Below are positions 46,276 through 58,127 of a DNA stretch of 64,000 nucleotides, one piece after another (the first letter of the stretch is position 1; each line of letters starts with the position of its first letter). The notes under the pieces are model-generated. The model did no database searches. It saw only the letters and a list, made by a program, of their open reading frames with translations, and was not told the DNA's origin. The position numbers and the translations under genes are program-made. This DNA comes from Alopecurus myosuroides. Taxonomy: Eukaryota; Streptophyta; Magnoliopsida; Poales; Poaceae. Location of the stretch: contig CM054060.1 in the NCBI GenBank assembly GCA_028641055.1, positions 160,520,322 through 160,584,321 on the forward strand, given 5' to 3'.

Positions 46276-47311
46276 GAGCATGTCTAACAGGCCCCTTATA
46301 ACGCGAGCGCCCCGTAAAATTCCGGCGGCATACGGGGTGCGGGCCAAAACGGCCGTCTAGCAGCCCCCGTATGCGGCCTGGCCCGTACTAAAATTTTACG
46401 GGGCCTGCGAAACCGCCCCCTCCGCCCCGTACTTATAGTGGGTGAGGGTTGGGGTGGGGGTCCAACCCCCCACCCGCAACCCTAGCTCCGCCGCGCGCCG
46501 CCGCAGCTCCGGTGAGAAATTACGCGCGCGCCGCCGCCCCATTCCAAGCGCCTCCACCGCGATGAGCTCCCCCGACGGTTCCGGCTCCTCCACCGCCCGC
46601 TCCAAGCGCCGCCGCGAGCCGGAGACGCTCGAGGAGGCGTGGCGGCTCCACTGCAAACATTCCGTTGCAGGGAGCCGCCGCGCCGCCTGCAAGTACGCGG
46701 CGTGGCCGGCGGCCATGCCGCCGACTCTGGCGGACTACGCCGCGGGCGGGAGGTACCACACCGTCGACCCGCCGCCGCGGCTGATGAGCGGCCCCCAATT
46801 CGCGAAATGGCGCGCGGATTGGGAGCTGCACCAGCAGTGCAAGCGCGGCGGCGACGGCGCAAGCGGCAGCGGAGGAGGAGGCGCGGCGACAACGCAGGAG
46901 GAGGAGGTACCGGCGACAGAGGAGGAGGAGGAGGCCGCCTTCGCGGCGGCGGTCGAGCTTTCGAAGAAGGAAGCAGCGGCCGCGGCGCGGGCGGAAGCGG
47001 AGGAGGAGGCGAAGGCCGTCGCCGACGTCGAGCAGTTCAAGGCGATGGAGGCTTCCGGCCCCGTCGTCTTCCTAGACTAGATTAGGTTAGGACGAGCTCG
47101 AGCTCGATTTCATGTAGCAATGGTGATCATCTGAATAAAATCGAGTTCATCTTTTCTCCCGCGAAGTTCAAATTCAAACATACGGGGCGGAGATAGGGGG
47201 TCTGCTAGATGAACTTGCAAATTTGAGCACAAATTTTCCTAGATTTCGTGTGCAGGGCTCTCTACATGCGATTTAGGGGGCGAAATTTTAAGGGTCCCGT
47301 TAGACATGCTC
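46276..47311. mobile_element. PIF/Harbinger-type TIR element carrying an ORF, TSD TAA
   Basis: The left end is GAGCATGTCTAACAGG, and the right end, reverse complemented, is GAGCATGTCTAACGGG. The inverted repeats extend 23 bp with 2 mismatches. TAA flanks both sides (46273-46275, 47312-47314). TAA duplications with a GAGCAT terminus fit grass PIF/Harbinger-Tourist elements. It is 1036 bp, GC-rich, with no transposase, and encodes a 172-residue ORF. It ends 221 bp before the VPS20 start codon. Confidence 0.82.
46562..47080 (+). CDS. ORF inside the TIR element, unknown protein with UIM-like motif
   Basis: I chose the ATG giving MSSPDGSGSS; the frame is open further upstream to 46442. The 172 residues comprise a basic N-terminus (ARSKRRREPETLEEAWRLHC), a compact middle with repeated Trp (residues 27-91: YAAWPAAMPP, ADYAAGGRYH, RLMSGPQFAKWRADWELH), a Gly/Ser linker, and an acidic-alanine helix. 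Residues 121-137 (EEEEAAFAAAVELSKKE) fit the ubiquitin-interacting motif: acidic patch, hydrophobic-x-x-Ala, x-x-x-Ser, x-x-Glu. GC content is very high. It may be a captured host gene fragment or an element-specific gene. Expression is unknown; the UIM call is motif-level only. Confidence 0.5.
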   Translation: MSSPDGSGSSTARSKRRREPETLEEAWRLHCKHSVAGSRRAACKYAAWPAAMPPTLADYAAGGRYHTVDPPPRLMSGPQFAKWRADWELHQQCKRGGDGASGSGGGGAATTQEEEVPATEEEEEAAFAAAVELSKKEAAAAARAEAEEEAKAVADVEQFKAMEASGPVVFLD

Positions 47312-47314
47312 TAA

Positions 47315-47532
47315 GCAAAAGCAATTACTGTGTCATACTATCGCAAAAGAAGAAAAAAGATAAAAAATCATACCGATCCAATTTCTCCCGACCCTACCCG
47401 TGAACTGCGATGCCGTGACGGCGTCTCTTTCCGCTGTCCAGCTTTCCTTCATTCTCTTCCTTCCTCTCACGCCGTCGTCTACCCCGCCGGCGGCGAAACC
47501 GTCCTCGGAAGGGTAGACGCGGGGAGAACAAG
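47315..47532 (+). promoter_or_regulatory. VPS20 proximal promoter and 5' UTR
   Basis: The 218 bp between the TIR element and the ATG start A-rich (AAGAAGAAAAAAGATAAAAA), then become pyrimidine-rich (TCTCTTTCCGCTG, CTTCATTCTCTTCC), like a plant transcript leader. No clear TATA box. The start-codon context AGAACAAGATGGGG is acceptable. Confidence 0.55.
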
Positions 47533-49974
47533 ATGGGGAACGTGTTCGTGAAGAAGCCCAAGATCACGGAGGTTGACAAGGCCATCCTCGCCCTCAAGAC
47601 GCAGCGCCGCAAGCTCGCGCAGTTCCAGCAGCAGGTCTCCCGCTCCCGCCCTGCCCAATCCGATGATCTATTTCCCGCCCCCGTTCCTATTATACCATCG
47701 AATCGTTGTAGTTTATATTGTTGATCGTTTGAGATTCAATTCTCCAATTTTGCCCCTAGAACTAGATAATATCAGATTTGGTGCCCACGCCCATCACGCG
47801 TCTGCGCGTATTCGGGATTAGGTTCCGCATAAAGTTTATATCTACAATTGGGTGGAGAGGAACTTTTTCCATCCTGTTAGTTTTGTCAGGAGGGCCCAGT
47901 TTTAGATACAACCCGAGACAACCTGCTTTTCTCAGATTGGTTTGTTGTTTGTCATTTTAGGTTCGCAGCAGCGATCCAGATTTAGAATGCCTTGCGGTGT
48001 AATCAGGATAAGAGTAAAGGTCTTGGGTCGGATTCTAGCGAATTAAGGTGAATGCCAGGGAGAACTACGCATTCAGATTATCAACTAGGGAGGATGTTTA
48101 CTTTCCAGAGCATATTGTGAAAACCAGATTGGCTTCTAGTGCATGCAATAGCGTGTCACAGTTATCTTGGTTTATCAATGCTAACAGTATTGGATTCGTT
48201 TTGCTAGTGCAAACAATCTGATTTCTGTAGTGGCATGTTGTGCCAAGAAATGGTTTTGCCATATGGCTTTGACCTTTAATGAAGTGTTTATTATTCTGAA
48301 TGGACTATGGAGCTTGTTTGTCTCACATAAAACCACTAGTATGCCATTTCTTATGACAATTAAGATGGTCCTGATTCTGTATATGTATGGTTCACTTTTC
48401 CCTCATCCAGCTTGAGAAGGTGATCGAAGCAGAAAAGGAAGCTGCACGCCAGTTGGTTCAACAAAAGAAGAGAGACAGAGCTTTGATTGCACTGAAGAAG
48501 AAGAAATCCCAGGAAGAGCTGCTGAAACAAGTTGATACATGGCAAATGAATGTTGAACAGCAGGTTAGTAGTTCATTGGATAAATTATGTCTCTTAATGA
48601 ATTGCATGTTAATGTATATGACAAAAGGTTTGTTTTTCTGCTTTACATCATTGGATCTCACCAGCATTGAGTCTCTTAGTTTCGAGGTATGATTTGACAG
48701 TCTGTTCTTTTCCGCTTGTTGTAGCTAGCAGACATTGAACTAGCAAGTAAGCAAAAGGCTGTGCTGGAAAGCCTAAAGACTGGAAATGCTGCCCTTAAGT
48801 CTATACAGAGTGAGATAAACATCGACGATGTCCAAAAGTTAATGGATGACACAGCTGAAGCTAAGGCTTATCAGGATGTAAGTTCAACAAAATTTACCTG
48901 TCCACTGGTTACTACATTTATAATGTTTTATTCCAATTTGTCTTACGATATTCTAAGTTAATACTTCTAGTGACACCTCAGATCTCTGTAAAAGCTGTTT
49001 TCATCTATTGGGTGTAATTAGTTAGACTATATACGTCTCATGGACTGTTATAGTTATCTAGGAATGTGACGTTACTGACTTAATTCCTACATTGTTTAAA
49101 TATGTAATTAGCTTTGTAGTTTGCAGCTTAAACATGTAGTGATCTACAATGTATGACGCCGCTGTACTTGTGACTTATTCAAGACACACTAATACAATAA
49201 GCAATTTTATATCTATTATATTGAATTGTTGTCTTTGTGTTTGTTGATCAATGTCTGTAAAATTTGTTGCACCTGTTCTTGATGAGCTGTTTGCTTTCTC
49301 TTGGAGAAGTTGTTTACACTTGCATCCATTTTTTTACCACTTTCTTTTTGGGATCTCTGCATTAGAAATCTTAACTTCTACATCGTGGTATTCCCTAACT
49401 ACAATTGCATGGACCTGCTTACCTTCTTACTTCGCTTATGAACCGATATTGATTGCAGGAAATAAATGCCGCTCTTGGCGAACAGCTATCTGCTGAGGAC
49501 GAGGAGGCTGTCATGGCCGAATTCGAAAACTTGGAAGCTGAGGTTTTTTCCCAAAAAGCTTCAAAATTATCCATACATTGTTCATTTTGAGAAAATTAAC
49601 AACATGATAAGCTTCGAGTTCTCAACTTAAATGAACATTTGTTTCTCTGCTAAATCTTAATTGTTTCCGTCCATTGCAGCTTTCCCTTGAGTCTCTGCCT
49701 GATGCTCCAGTTACTGAAGTACGACCTGAAGAGAAATCTAATGTACCGGCTGACACTGAAGCTCCAGCTGAAGACGTTGATGATGTTATTGAGCTTCCTG
49801 ATGTACCAACTAAAGCGCCAGAGAGGCCAAAAGCTCCAGAAAAAACAAAAGGTTTTGACCATGCTCCTTTCCTTCTCAAAGTTTACTCTGTTCCATTTTG
49901 CATCTAATATATTTTATGGTGCATTGATGATGTGTTTTGAATTAACAGTTTTGGAAGAGCCACTACCTGCGTAG
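47533..49974 (+). CDS. VPS20: VPS20/CHMP6, ESCRT-III subunit, six exons
   Basis: Exons: 47533-47634, 48411-48563, 48725-48877, 49459-49542, 49680-49851, 49949-49974. All introns are GT-AG, and the joined frame is 229 codons plus TAG. The protein starts [19 protein letters not shown]: Gly2 is the N-myristoylation site expected of CHMP6. The basic helical Snf7 core (about 10-165, including [19 protein letters not shown]) and an acidic autoinhibitory tail follow. [13 protein letters not shown] (about 202-214) fits the MIM2 motif that binds VPS4-type MIT domains, and the end LEEPLPA matches plant VPS20. The protein links ESCRT-II to SNF7 polymerisation in multivesicular-body sorting at endosomes. 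Length is close to the ~220 residues of Arabidopsis VPS20. No lesion is seen; all exons look functional. Confidence 0.95.
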
Positions 49975-51883
49975 TTGGATGGAGCTGAACTGAACAGGGC
50001 ACTCAAAGTCCTGCAGTTTGCAGGAGTTGTAAAATATCTGCCATTTGATTCAACTACTTAATTTCTGGCATTTCATAATTTTCAATGTGTACAGAATCTG
50101 AAATGTTGTTCTCAGTTATCAGTTGATGCGATAATGGTTTGCCCGTTGTACATTCAGTAGTCTCGGCCTAAATTATGGTAACAGATGTCCTGTTGTTTCT
50201 TGATCGTTGCTTGTAGACTGATTTGCGCTTGCAGCTGCTGTAAGCAGATCCATGTTGTCTCCTCTGGATAGCTGCAATTAATGTTTCATGGAAATTCTGT
50301 TTCATTGGTTGGATATTTTGTAACCATTGGGCTACTTTGCACTCAGGTATGCAACAGTTACATTTCTTGCTCTGAGGGTAGAATATTTCTGACTTACGCA
50401 TGCTGTTCCAGATTTCTGCCGCTGTACAAACAAGTTTGATGCAGATACATTGTGTGCGCTCACTATCTGCTGACCATGTCTCGCGTCGTAGTTGTTGCTG
50501 CTGCCGCCGTGCTGTTAGTCACATTGAGGTTGACGCTGAACAATGCTTGCATATCTAGGCCATCATCTCATGCAGCATCACCTGTTCAATATGAGCGATG
50601 ACCTGACAGACTGAGCGCTGGAATGATGGACGCGGTGATATGTAGGTGCATCAAAAGGCTGCTTATATTATGTTCTAGCTAATACGAAGGAGATAAGGAA
50701 AGTCATTGATATAATATGGATGGTTTATACACCATATTTCATACTACATATATTGCATGTGGTACAAAAAAAATTGCACATGATATTTCACGGCTAGATT
50801 GAGGTGATGTGGTTCATAACCTCAATACTTATGGACAATAGATTATTATCCTTTTGCAGCTATGAGATGAACTTCCTAGAAGTGACAAAAAAGAAAGAAG
50901 AATGGTGCTATGCTAGAGTTGCATAAAGAATTCTCAAACTATTTTTTCGAATAATGCACCGTTTTTAGAATGGATGAGGCAATTGGGAATGCCGCCAGTA
51001 TCAGTTTCCATAATAGCGTGGCAATACAGGTTATAAAAGAACACAAATATTATTCAAGAAATACTTTGTATGACAGATTGATCTAACCAATAGTATCTCC
51101 TTGTGATCAACCGAGCTACCTCTGTGTAGATTATACTGTACTAATTAGTTAAACGGTTAAACTTGTGGTAATGCTGCACCCATTTTGAAAAGTAGTACTA
51201 GTACTAAAGGCTAGAATATGTAATTCCATTTTTGCATTATTTGCTGGGCCTCATATATAATGTGAGTTAAATAATCTTACACTCGGATATCTTTGGGCTC
51301 ACATTTAAGAATCTCCAACAATATACTATTTTTATTTTGTCTAGTATAATATTTTATGCTTATTAAATCTGAACATGTTTGTATGTATGAGCCTCTCGTA
51401 CCGTTTTCCCCTCGTATCATGAAGGAGTTTGGAGTGTGTTCATCTGATTGTGCGGTTTTGCATCATGCAGGTGCACACACAGCTTTAGTTTTTACCTAGG
51501 AGCCGAATGTGTATGTTGAGAAATATGCACACCACAAAACAAGGCAGACAGAAGGAGAAGGTTCACACTAGGTAAAACTAGCTCCTAGCTCTCTGCATTT
51601 GGAGCGGCAGCACCGCGGCTGCTACCAGCTGCAGGTATGGCAGAGCGCTGCCGAAATGAGATGAACACACAAGGCGGCGCAATAAGTAGTGCACCTTGAC
51701 CCTCTGCTGTCGCTATTTCTTGCCGCGCACAAGCATTTTTTTTTGTTCACCGTCCGCCCCATCTACCGCCCTGACTCCCTCCCCTAGTCCGGTAGCTCCA
51801 AATAAATAGGGCCGTCGCCGTCGCCGCTCTGCAGCAGTCCTGCCATGACCACCCGCTTTGTCCATAGTAAGCTTCCGAACCGT
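49975..51883 (+). other. VPS20 3' UTR and downstream intergenic DNA
   Basis: The transcript probably ends within a few hundred bases of the stop; AT-rich U-run sequence lies near 50030-50170, but no single canonical AATAAA stands out. From about 50600 to 51880 I see AT-rich intergenic sequence without a supported gene or element boundary. Confidence 0.5.
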
Positions 51884-51892
51884 CCTTTTCCC

Positions 51893-52985
51893 GAATTTTT
51901 GACAAAAAGGACCACCTAAAAAAATGCAATGTCAAAGGGACCACCACCTATAAAAATTGTCAAAAAGAATCACCTCTCCGTGACGACAGGCCTCGCCAGA
52001 CGACGCATGCCGCCACGGTGGGGAGGTGGCACGTGATGCTGGCGACCTGCCGCCTGGCCTGGAGGCGGCAAGTGCTAATCTTGGCGGCAAATGCTAATCT
52101 CTAGCTAGCACGCAGGCGGCAAGTGCTAATCTCTAGCTAGCTAGCTGCATTTCCTATGTCTGCCGTTGCGTGTAGCCGGAAGTTAAACCATCCATGCCTA
52201 AGGATGGCAATGGGTAGGGTATGGCGCGGGTAGAGCAATACCACACCCATAGTCGTATAGTCAACGGGTAGAGAACTCTATCCATACCCGTACCCATGGG
52301 TATGAAATTCTACCCATACCCATACCCGGCGGATACCCGTACCCATTGGATACCCAACATGTACACAACATATTATATTTATCGGACATATTTGACAAAA
52401 TTATCAGTTCGATCAATTGTATGCCTCATCGCTGGGAATTTATTTTCTTAATTTGAGTATTTAGAAGATGAGAGGATTAAGGAGTGATTGCAGTTTGGGG
52501 AGATTTGAGAGATGAGGGGATTAGAAGGACACTTTGACCGACCCTTCGTCTACCCTTGAGTCATGGCCTTGTGGGCTGCTTCCGTCTAGGCTACTTATGA
52601 CCAAAGTGGTCCACATGTCATTATAAATGGGTAGGTTAAGGGTATACCCACGGGTACAACACGATACCCATAACCTACCCATGACTTGACGGATAGGGTA
52701 TGGATACTACCCATGGGTATAAAAGTGTACATATACCCTGCCCATACGGGTCGAATACCCACGAATACCCGTACCCACGGTTGAAATTGTCATCCTTATG
52801 CATGCCTAGGTAATGTGTATAGGTTGCAGCACATGCCGCCTCCGAGCCAGAAGGCAGGCCGGCGGGTGACACGTGTCACCTACCGAGTCCTGCCGCCACG
52901 GAGATGTGGTTTTTTTTGATAAATTTTTTATGAGGTAATCTTTTTTGGCATTGCATTCGGAGGTGGTCTTTTTTGTCAAAAAAAT
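51893..52985. mobile_element. Mutator-like foldback element (tentative)
   Basis: About 95 bp at each end are inverted copies: the left TTTTTGACAAAAAGGACCAC...CTCTCCGTGACG matches the reverse complement of 52895-52985. The flanks CCTTTTCCC (51884-51892) and CCTTTTTCCC (52986-52995) look like a 9-10-bp target duplication. It is non-coding. A 600-bp hAT-like element is nested inside. Confidence 0.6.
52201..52800. mobile_element. hAT-like non-autonomous element, 600 bp, TSD CATGCCTA
   Basis: CATGCCTA occurs exactly at 52193-52200 and 52801-52808, the 8-bp duplication of hAT elements. The ends AGGATGGCAAT and ATTGTCATCCT are inverted, with 4 extra bases at the right. Subterminal sequence is packed with TACCCATACCCG/CGGGTATGGGTA motifs on both sides. 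No transposase. Confidence 0.8.
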
Positions 52986-52995
52986 CCTTTTTCCC

Positions 52996-54057
52996 TGCAG
53001 CTCCGTGGCCTGAAAATGTAGGCCTCTGCTATTTTGGTCACTGGCTCTCTCTTCTCTTCTGCACCGTGCCACAATTGCGTTGCATATCACACTGTAGTAA
53101 AGAGATGCATCCTAATCCTACACATCAATTTTACATCATAAATCCCTAGACCTCGACGAGATCTTGGCACCAACATTGCTCCAACCAACCAGACACGGCC
53201 CTTTCCCTCCGAACCTCCCCGGAGAAAAGCCATCCTTCTTTTACCAATCGTCCGCTTCAATAACCCATGTGGCAACGACTTATCCCTCGGCCAGCATGTG
53301 GCGTACATTGCATGCAGGCAGGGAGGGAGGGACAATACAACCGGTTTCACCAATCTGAACTGAAAGCATGCTCGGCCTTCTTCCCCAATTCAGTCCCTTC
53401 GCAGGTGCATGTCCTTCGAGCCCGCATCTACCTGCGTCGTGGGTTACGTACTATCGTCGCCTCGATCAGCCCTCTCACACTATGAGAGGTTCTAGTACGA
53501 ACGTACGCGGAGTGCGTCTCCCAGTCGGTGTGTGGCTAGATGAGGAAGACAGCTTTTACTTGCGTTCAGTTTGTTTGTGGCATACCCAAAAAAAAAGAGT
53601 TTTGTTGTGGCCACGTGGCGGTCTCTGAATATGGTCCAGCCCGATGCATATGCATACGCTGATACTCGTTGGTTGCTTTCCTTTTGTCATACGAGGATCA
53701 TCCCCCAGCGGCCAGCGCCAGCAGTCAGCAGAACAGAGCACGTCGAAGGTGTTGATGGGGAGAAGCGCGCACCGTCCACGCTTGGCTTTTCTTTTCTGGC
53801 TGTCCTCGAAACGGATCCTTTCGGCGCTGCTGGACGCGCACCGGGCTACTTGCGGCAAACATGCGGAAACGCTGCCCCAGGATTACCATACATCACACGC
53901 ACACCGCAGTGTTACTATCTCCCGGCTGCATGCATGTCTGATGTCTGGCTCCACACGCGCGAGTGGCCTCGGATCTACACACGCTATGGCGGTTTCCCCT
54001 ACTTCCGGAGACTCGGGTCACTGCTGGTACGCCGTCCAGCACGAAGCCTAACATAGG
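52996..54057. other. Intergenic stretch, nothing supported
   Basis: It contains open frames on both strands (for example 53571-54056), but none shows a known domain, a plausible gene structure or repeat ends. Confidence 0.5.
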
Positions 54058-55450
54058 TTTTTTTTTTTAGAAACAGGAGCAAAGCACCGGCCTCTGCATC
54101 GAGACGATGCGAACAACCAATATATTACAAGGGTGTAAAACCCAGCTGTCGAACACCATCAACCCGGAAAGAAACCCCGAGGCCACATGCCTCGCGACTC
54201 CAAGAGACAATCACTAACCCTATGATATAAGACGAAAACAAAACGAAAAATACACAACTCCTAGGCTACGCCTTCAAGAAGAAATTGCCGCACGTGCGTC
54301 GATGGTGACGAGTCCAATACAAGGCCGAACTCCAGATTGTCGTCCCCAGATTTGAGTCCACCACCTTCGGTAAAGATACGAGCCTGATCAAAGATCTTGT
54401 GTTTCCATCGGAGTACATACGCTGTCTTCGAAGCCGTCTGTACCATCCTCCTTTAACCGGCTACCGATGCACGATAACCGGATACCTCTGGAAGAGACAC
54501 CAGACGTTCCATACCTCCTGCTTCCCGCCATTGCCGCACCACCTTCGATTCAGCATCAATAGGCTAAACATGATATCTCTGCCAGAGCCACCATGCAACA
54601 CCTGCCGGTAGCAAGCATGACTTGACGCCTCCATATGAGGCGCCATGCATAGCATCCCCCGGCGGCGCATCCGCTGGAGGAGTCAATAGCCGGCGGCAGA
54701 CATTGCTTGACTCGTTCGAAAGAGACACATGTGTCACATGCCGATCCGTATCAAACACAGTCTGTTGATGGAGGGGACGTCTCATACCGCCGCCAGCCTC
54801 AGAAAGACCGTCACCACCTCGAGACCCAGTCTTCGAGTCGCCCACACGACTCCAGAGACCGTCACCGTCAAGAAGAAGGGTTGCCGCCCCAATTCCGGGC
54901 GCTACAGGGAGCACCTACCGCCACGCCAGCCGCTGTCGTCGGGCAGTCGCCGTCGCGACCATCAGATCCGGGCACAAGGATCTGAATCCCTCGCGCGCGC
55001 CACCTGGTCAACCGCGTTTGACCTCCCATCTTCGTTGACGGTCCAGCCACCCCAAACCCGCCGCACAAGGCAGCCAGGCTGCTCTAGAGACCCGCCGGCC
55101 CGAGGAACCAAGCCGCCACACCGTCGGCACCACCGCCAGGCCAGCTCCGGATGCCCACGCAACCACGACAACCAACCACCACCGGATGTATCCAGGGCCG
55201 CCGCTCTAGCATCCGAGCTTCGCCGTCCACGCCCACCATCCATAGCCGACGGACAAATCGAGCCAAAGGCCTCCTTTCTCAACGCCGGGTGCGAGAACCG
55301 AGGAGACAAGGGCTCGCCGGCCGCTGGCCATCACACAAGGGTTGTGCCCTCGGTGGCTTCCTCCGGCGGAGGCGAGCGGATGGGATGGAGGAGCTGCGGG
55401 GGCGACGGCTATGGTTTCGCCAGAGCTCCCCCGGGGTCGAAAGTATAGAG
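54058..55450 (-). mobile_element. Non-autonomous LINE-like retroposon with poly(A) tail
   Basis: On the minus strand it begins near 55445, is GC-rich, and ends GCTCCTGTTTCT followed by 11 A (54058-54068, T-run on plus). Its 5' end CGACCCCGGGGGAGCTC (55423-55439) closely resembles the plus LINE's 5' UTR CGACCCCGGGAGAGCTC (near 34758). No RT or endonuclease is encoded. I could not find a convincing target duplication, so the right border is approximate. Confidence 0.55.
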
Positions 55451-56357
55451 CGAAAAATTAGGGGGGATCTTCTTTGAAGCCAAGATACGTGAGACGGCTA
55501 GCTCGCGCGCAGACAAACATCAAGGGAAAGGGAGTGCCTCGATCGGTGCGTGCCTGCAAAACATTGAGCCAAATTTTTCGATGAGAAGTAAAAGTTACCG
55601 TGTGTAGATCGTCTTAGGGTGACTTCTTTTAAGTTTCTGCTTATGTATAAGAAAGTTTCTGAATTTTGGAAGGGAGAAACTGCTGTGGGCAGAAGCTCCC
55701 AGAAATTGTCTAGAGAGTTGTTTTGGGTATCTGAAGATTTGGCTTATTTGATGGGATGACTTGTCAAATGTTTTCGTGCCCCTAAATTTAACACAGAGCA
55801 TGTGTTGTGCATCTAGACGTCACAACTGGATGAAAATGTCAAAACCTAACATTAACAGGACTAAAATTAGCACTGCATCTATGAACATAGAGAGCACAAA
55901 CGCATCCAGTAGGGCACTCCAGTTCAAGTTTAACAAAATTTGACCACTAACATACTAGCATATAAATTTCAACATGCAGATCAGGAAATCACCAACACAT
56001 CCAGTAGATGCACATCAGGACGATTCGGGGCTCGAGCGGGAGGACGTGTGGTAGACGAGCTCGGCAAGGTGGTTGAGGGGCGGGATCCGACGGTGCAGGG
56101 ATGGGGCGTGGGCCGGCGACCGGAGGCAGGGCTGCCAGAGCAGCGGTGGAGGTGGGGGTGGGAGGAGTCGGAGTCGGGAAGGGGAAAGAGTTCGAGGTGT
56201 ATTTTTTCTCGTTGACCGATTAAGGAATTCGGTATGGGGGTGGGACGTGCGGTGGCAATCTGTCGTGGCGAGGTAAAGACAGATGCCATAGAATGGCTTA
56301 AGTTTGGGGCCGATGGACACTGTGGGTATCCAGGGAGGGATTGCACGCCTAGACGGC
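55451..56357. other. Intergenic stretch with a GC-rich patch
   Basis: AT-rich to about 55990, then GC-rich to 56260. ORFs on both strands lack recognisable domains. It ends at the start of an LTR. Confidence 0.5.
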
Positions 56358-57936
56358 TGATACGTCTCCAACGTATCTATAATTTCTGATGCTCCATGAT
56401 CATATTTTGCCAATTGCTACTTGTTTTGTCCCTTATTTATAGCATTTTTATACGTTTTCCGGGACTAACCTATTAACAAGATGCCAAGTGACAGTTTCCT
56501 GTTTTCTGCTGTTTTTGGTTTCAGAAAAGTTGTTCTGCAAACCTTCTCGGAATTGGACCCCACAAAGCCCGAAGTTCCTATTTTCCCCGGAAGCATCCAG
56601 AACACCGAAGAGGAGTCGGAGAGGGGCAACAGGGGGCCTCACCATAGGATGGCGCGACCCCCGCTTGGCCACGCCACCTATAGGTGTGGGGCCCCTGGAG
56701 CTCCACCGCCTTTGCCCTTTCGCCTATTTAAGCCCCCCAGATGGAAAACCCTAAACACCTGATAAAAAATCCCCGAAAAGTTCCGCAGCCGCCGTCACCG
56801 TCAACCCTAGATCAGGGGGTTCTGAAGCTGTTTCCGGCACCCTCCTGGAGAGGAGATCATCACCAGAGGCTTCTACATCACCATGCCTGCCTCCAGAGTG
56901 ATGCGTGAGTAGTTCATCCTTGGACTACGGGTTCATAGTTGTATCTAGATGGTTGTCTTCTCCTCATATGCCTCCATGTTTAGATCTCGTGAGCTACCTA
57001 TCATGATCGAGATTGATCTTATGTAATTCTATATGCTATGTTTGCTGGGATCTGATGAATATTGAACTTATGCCAAATTGATTATAGTCTTTATTTGCAT
57101 ATGCTATTTGTGATCGTGCATCCTTTCCGTTGCTAGTGGTTACTCTGGCCAAGTAGTTGCTAGTGACTCCAAGAGGGTGTATTTTTGCTCGATAGTGGGT
57201 TCATACCTCCTTTTCGCCTTGCTCGACGGACAGAAACGTGAAGGGGGAGGATGTGTTGTTTCCATTAGGGAGAAAACAGCGGTGAGAGTGCTCGCGTACA
57301 TAATCAATGCTTACTTTACACACTTTGTTTAACGCAATTATCTGTTGTTTGCAACTTAATACCTAAGGGGGTTCGGATGATAACCTGAGGGTGGATTATT
57401 AGTCATAGATGCATATGGATGTCGGTCTATGTATCTTGTTGTAATGCCCACACTAAATATCATAGTAATCTTCATGTCATATTGTGCACTACGGTGCAAC
57501 CTCTATTTGTCAATTTCCCAACTGTAATTTGTTCACCCAACATGCTATGTTTTATGGAGAGACACCACTAGTGAACCTATGAACCCCGGTCCATTTTCCA
57601 CATTGTGAAACAAACCACAATAATTTTCCTGCTTTCTTTACTTACTGCAAGCATACACTGTTTTCCACACTATACGTCTAATCTTTGTTTTCAGCAAGAC
57701 CGATGAGATTGACAACCTTACTGTACCGTTGGGGCAAAGTATTTTGGTTGTGTTGTGTGCAGGTTCCACGTTGTTGCTGACACCAGTGAAGCGCCATCAC
57801 CACCGTCAGTGGCATCAACCTTCCGAAGGTCCTCTTTCTCCTACTGGATTGATAACCCTGGTTCTTAACTAAGGGGAAAACTCCTACCGTTGTACTCATC
57901 ATACCCTCCTCTTGGTGTTCCCAACAAAGTGCATCA
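56358..57936 (+). repeat. 5' LTR (1579 bp)
   Basis: It starts TGATACGTCTCCAACG and ends GTGCATCA, followed 10 bp later by the tRNA-Asp-type primer site (57947-57964). Its first ~570 bp match the 3' LTR at 61588. Confidence 0.9.
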
Positions 57937-58127
57937 AGGATTTTTCTGGCGCCGTTGCCGGGGAAAAGGAAGTCTTCTGGCAAGGGGAGTCTCTCACTCT
58001 CAACCTCTTTATTTTGTTTATTGTCTTGTTTTTATTTTTGTCTTGTTTTGTTTCTCTTTATTGAAAACACAAAAAAATTAGTTTACTTCATAGCTGTTAT
58101 TTGCTTGCTTGCTTTTATTCTACTAAA

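Noticed and set aside
46396..47085. Alternative ORFs on both strands of the TIR element (for example 46639-47085, 46482-46892)
   Set aside because: GC-rich shadows; the frame 46562-47080 has the balanced composition and a recognisable motif.
53087..54056. Possible host gene between the nested DNA elements and the retroposon
   Set aside because: ORFs up to 161 codons exist but show no domain, no conserved start context and no plausible introns.
54729..55448. 239-codon plus-strand ORF
   Set aside because: It runs antisense through the retroposon and is Arg/Pro/Ser-rich low complexity.
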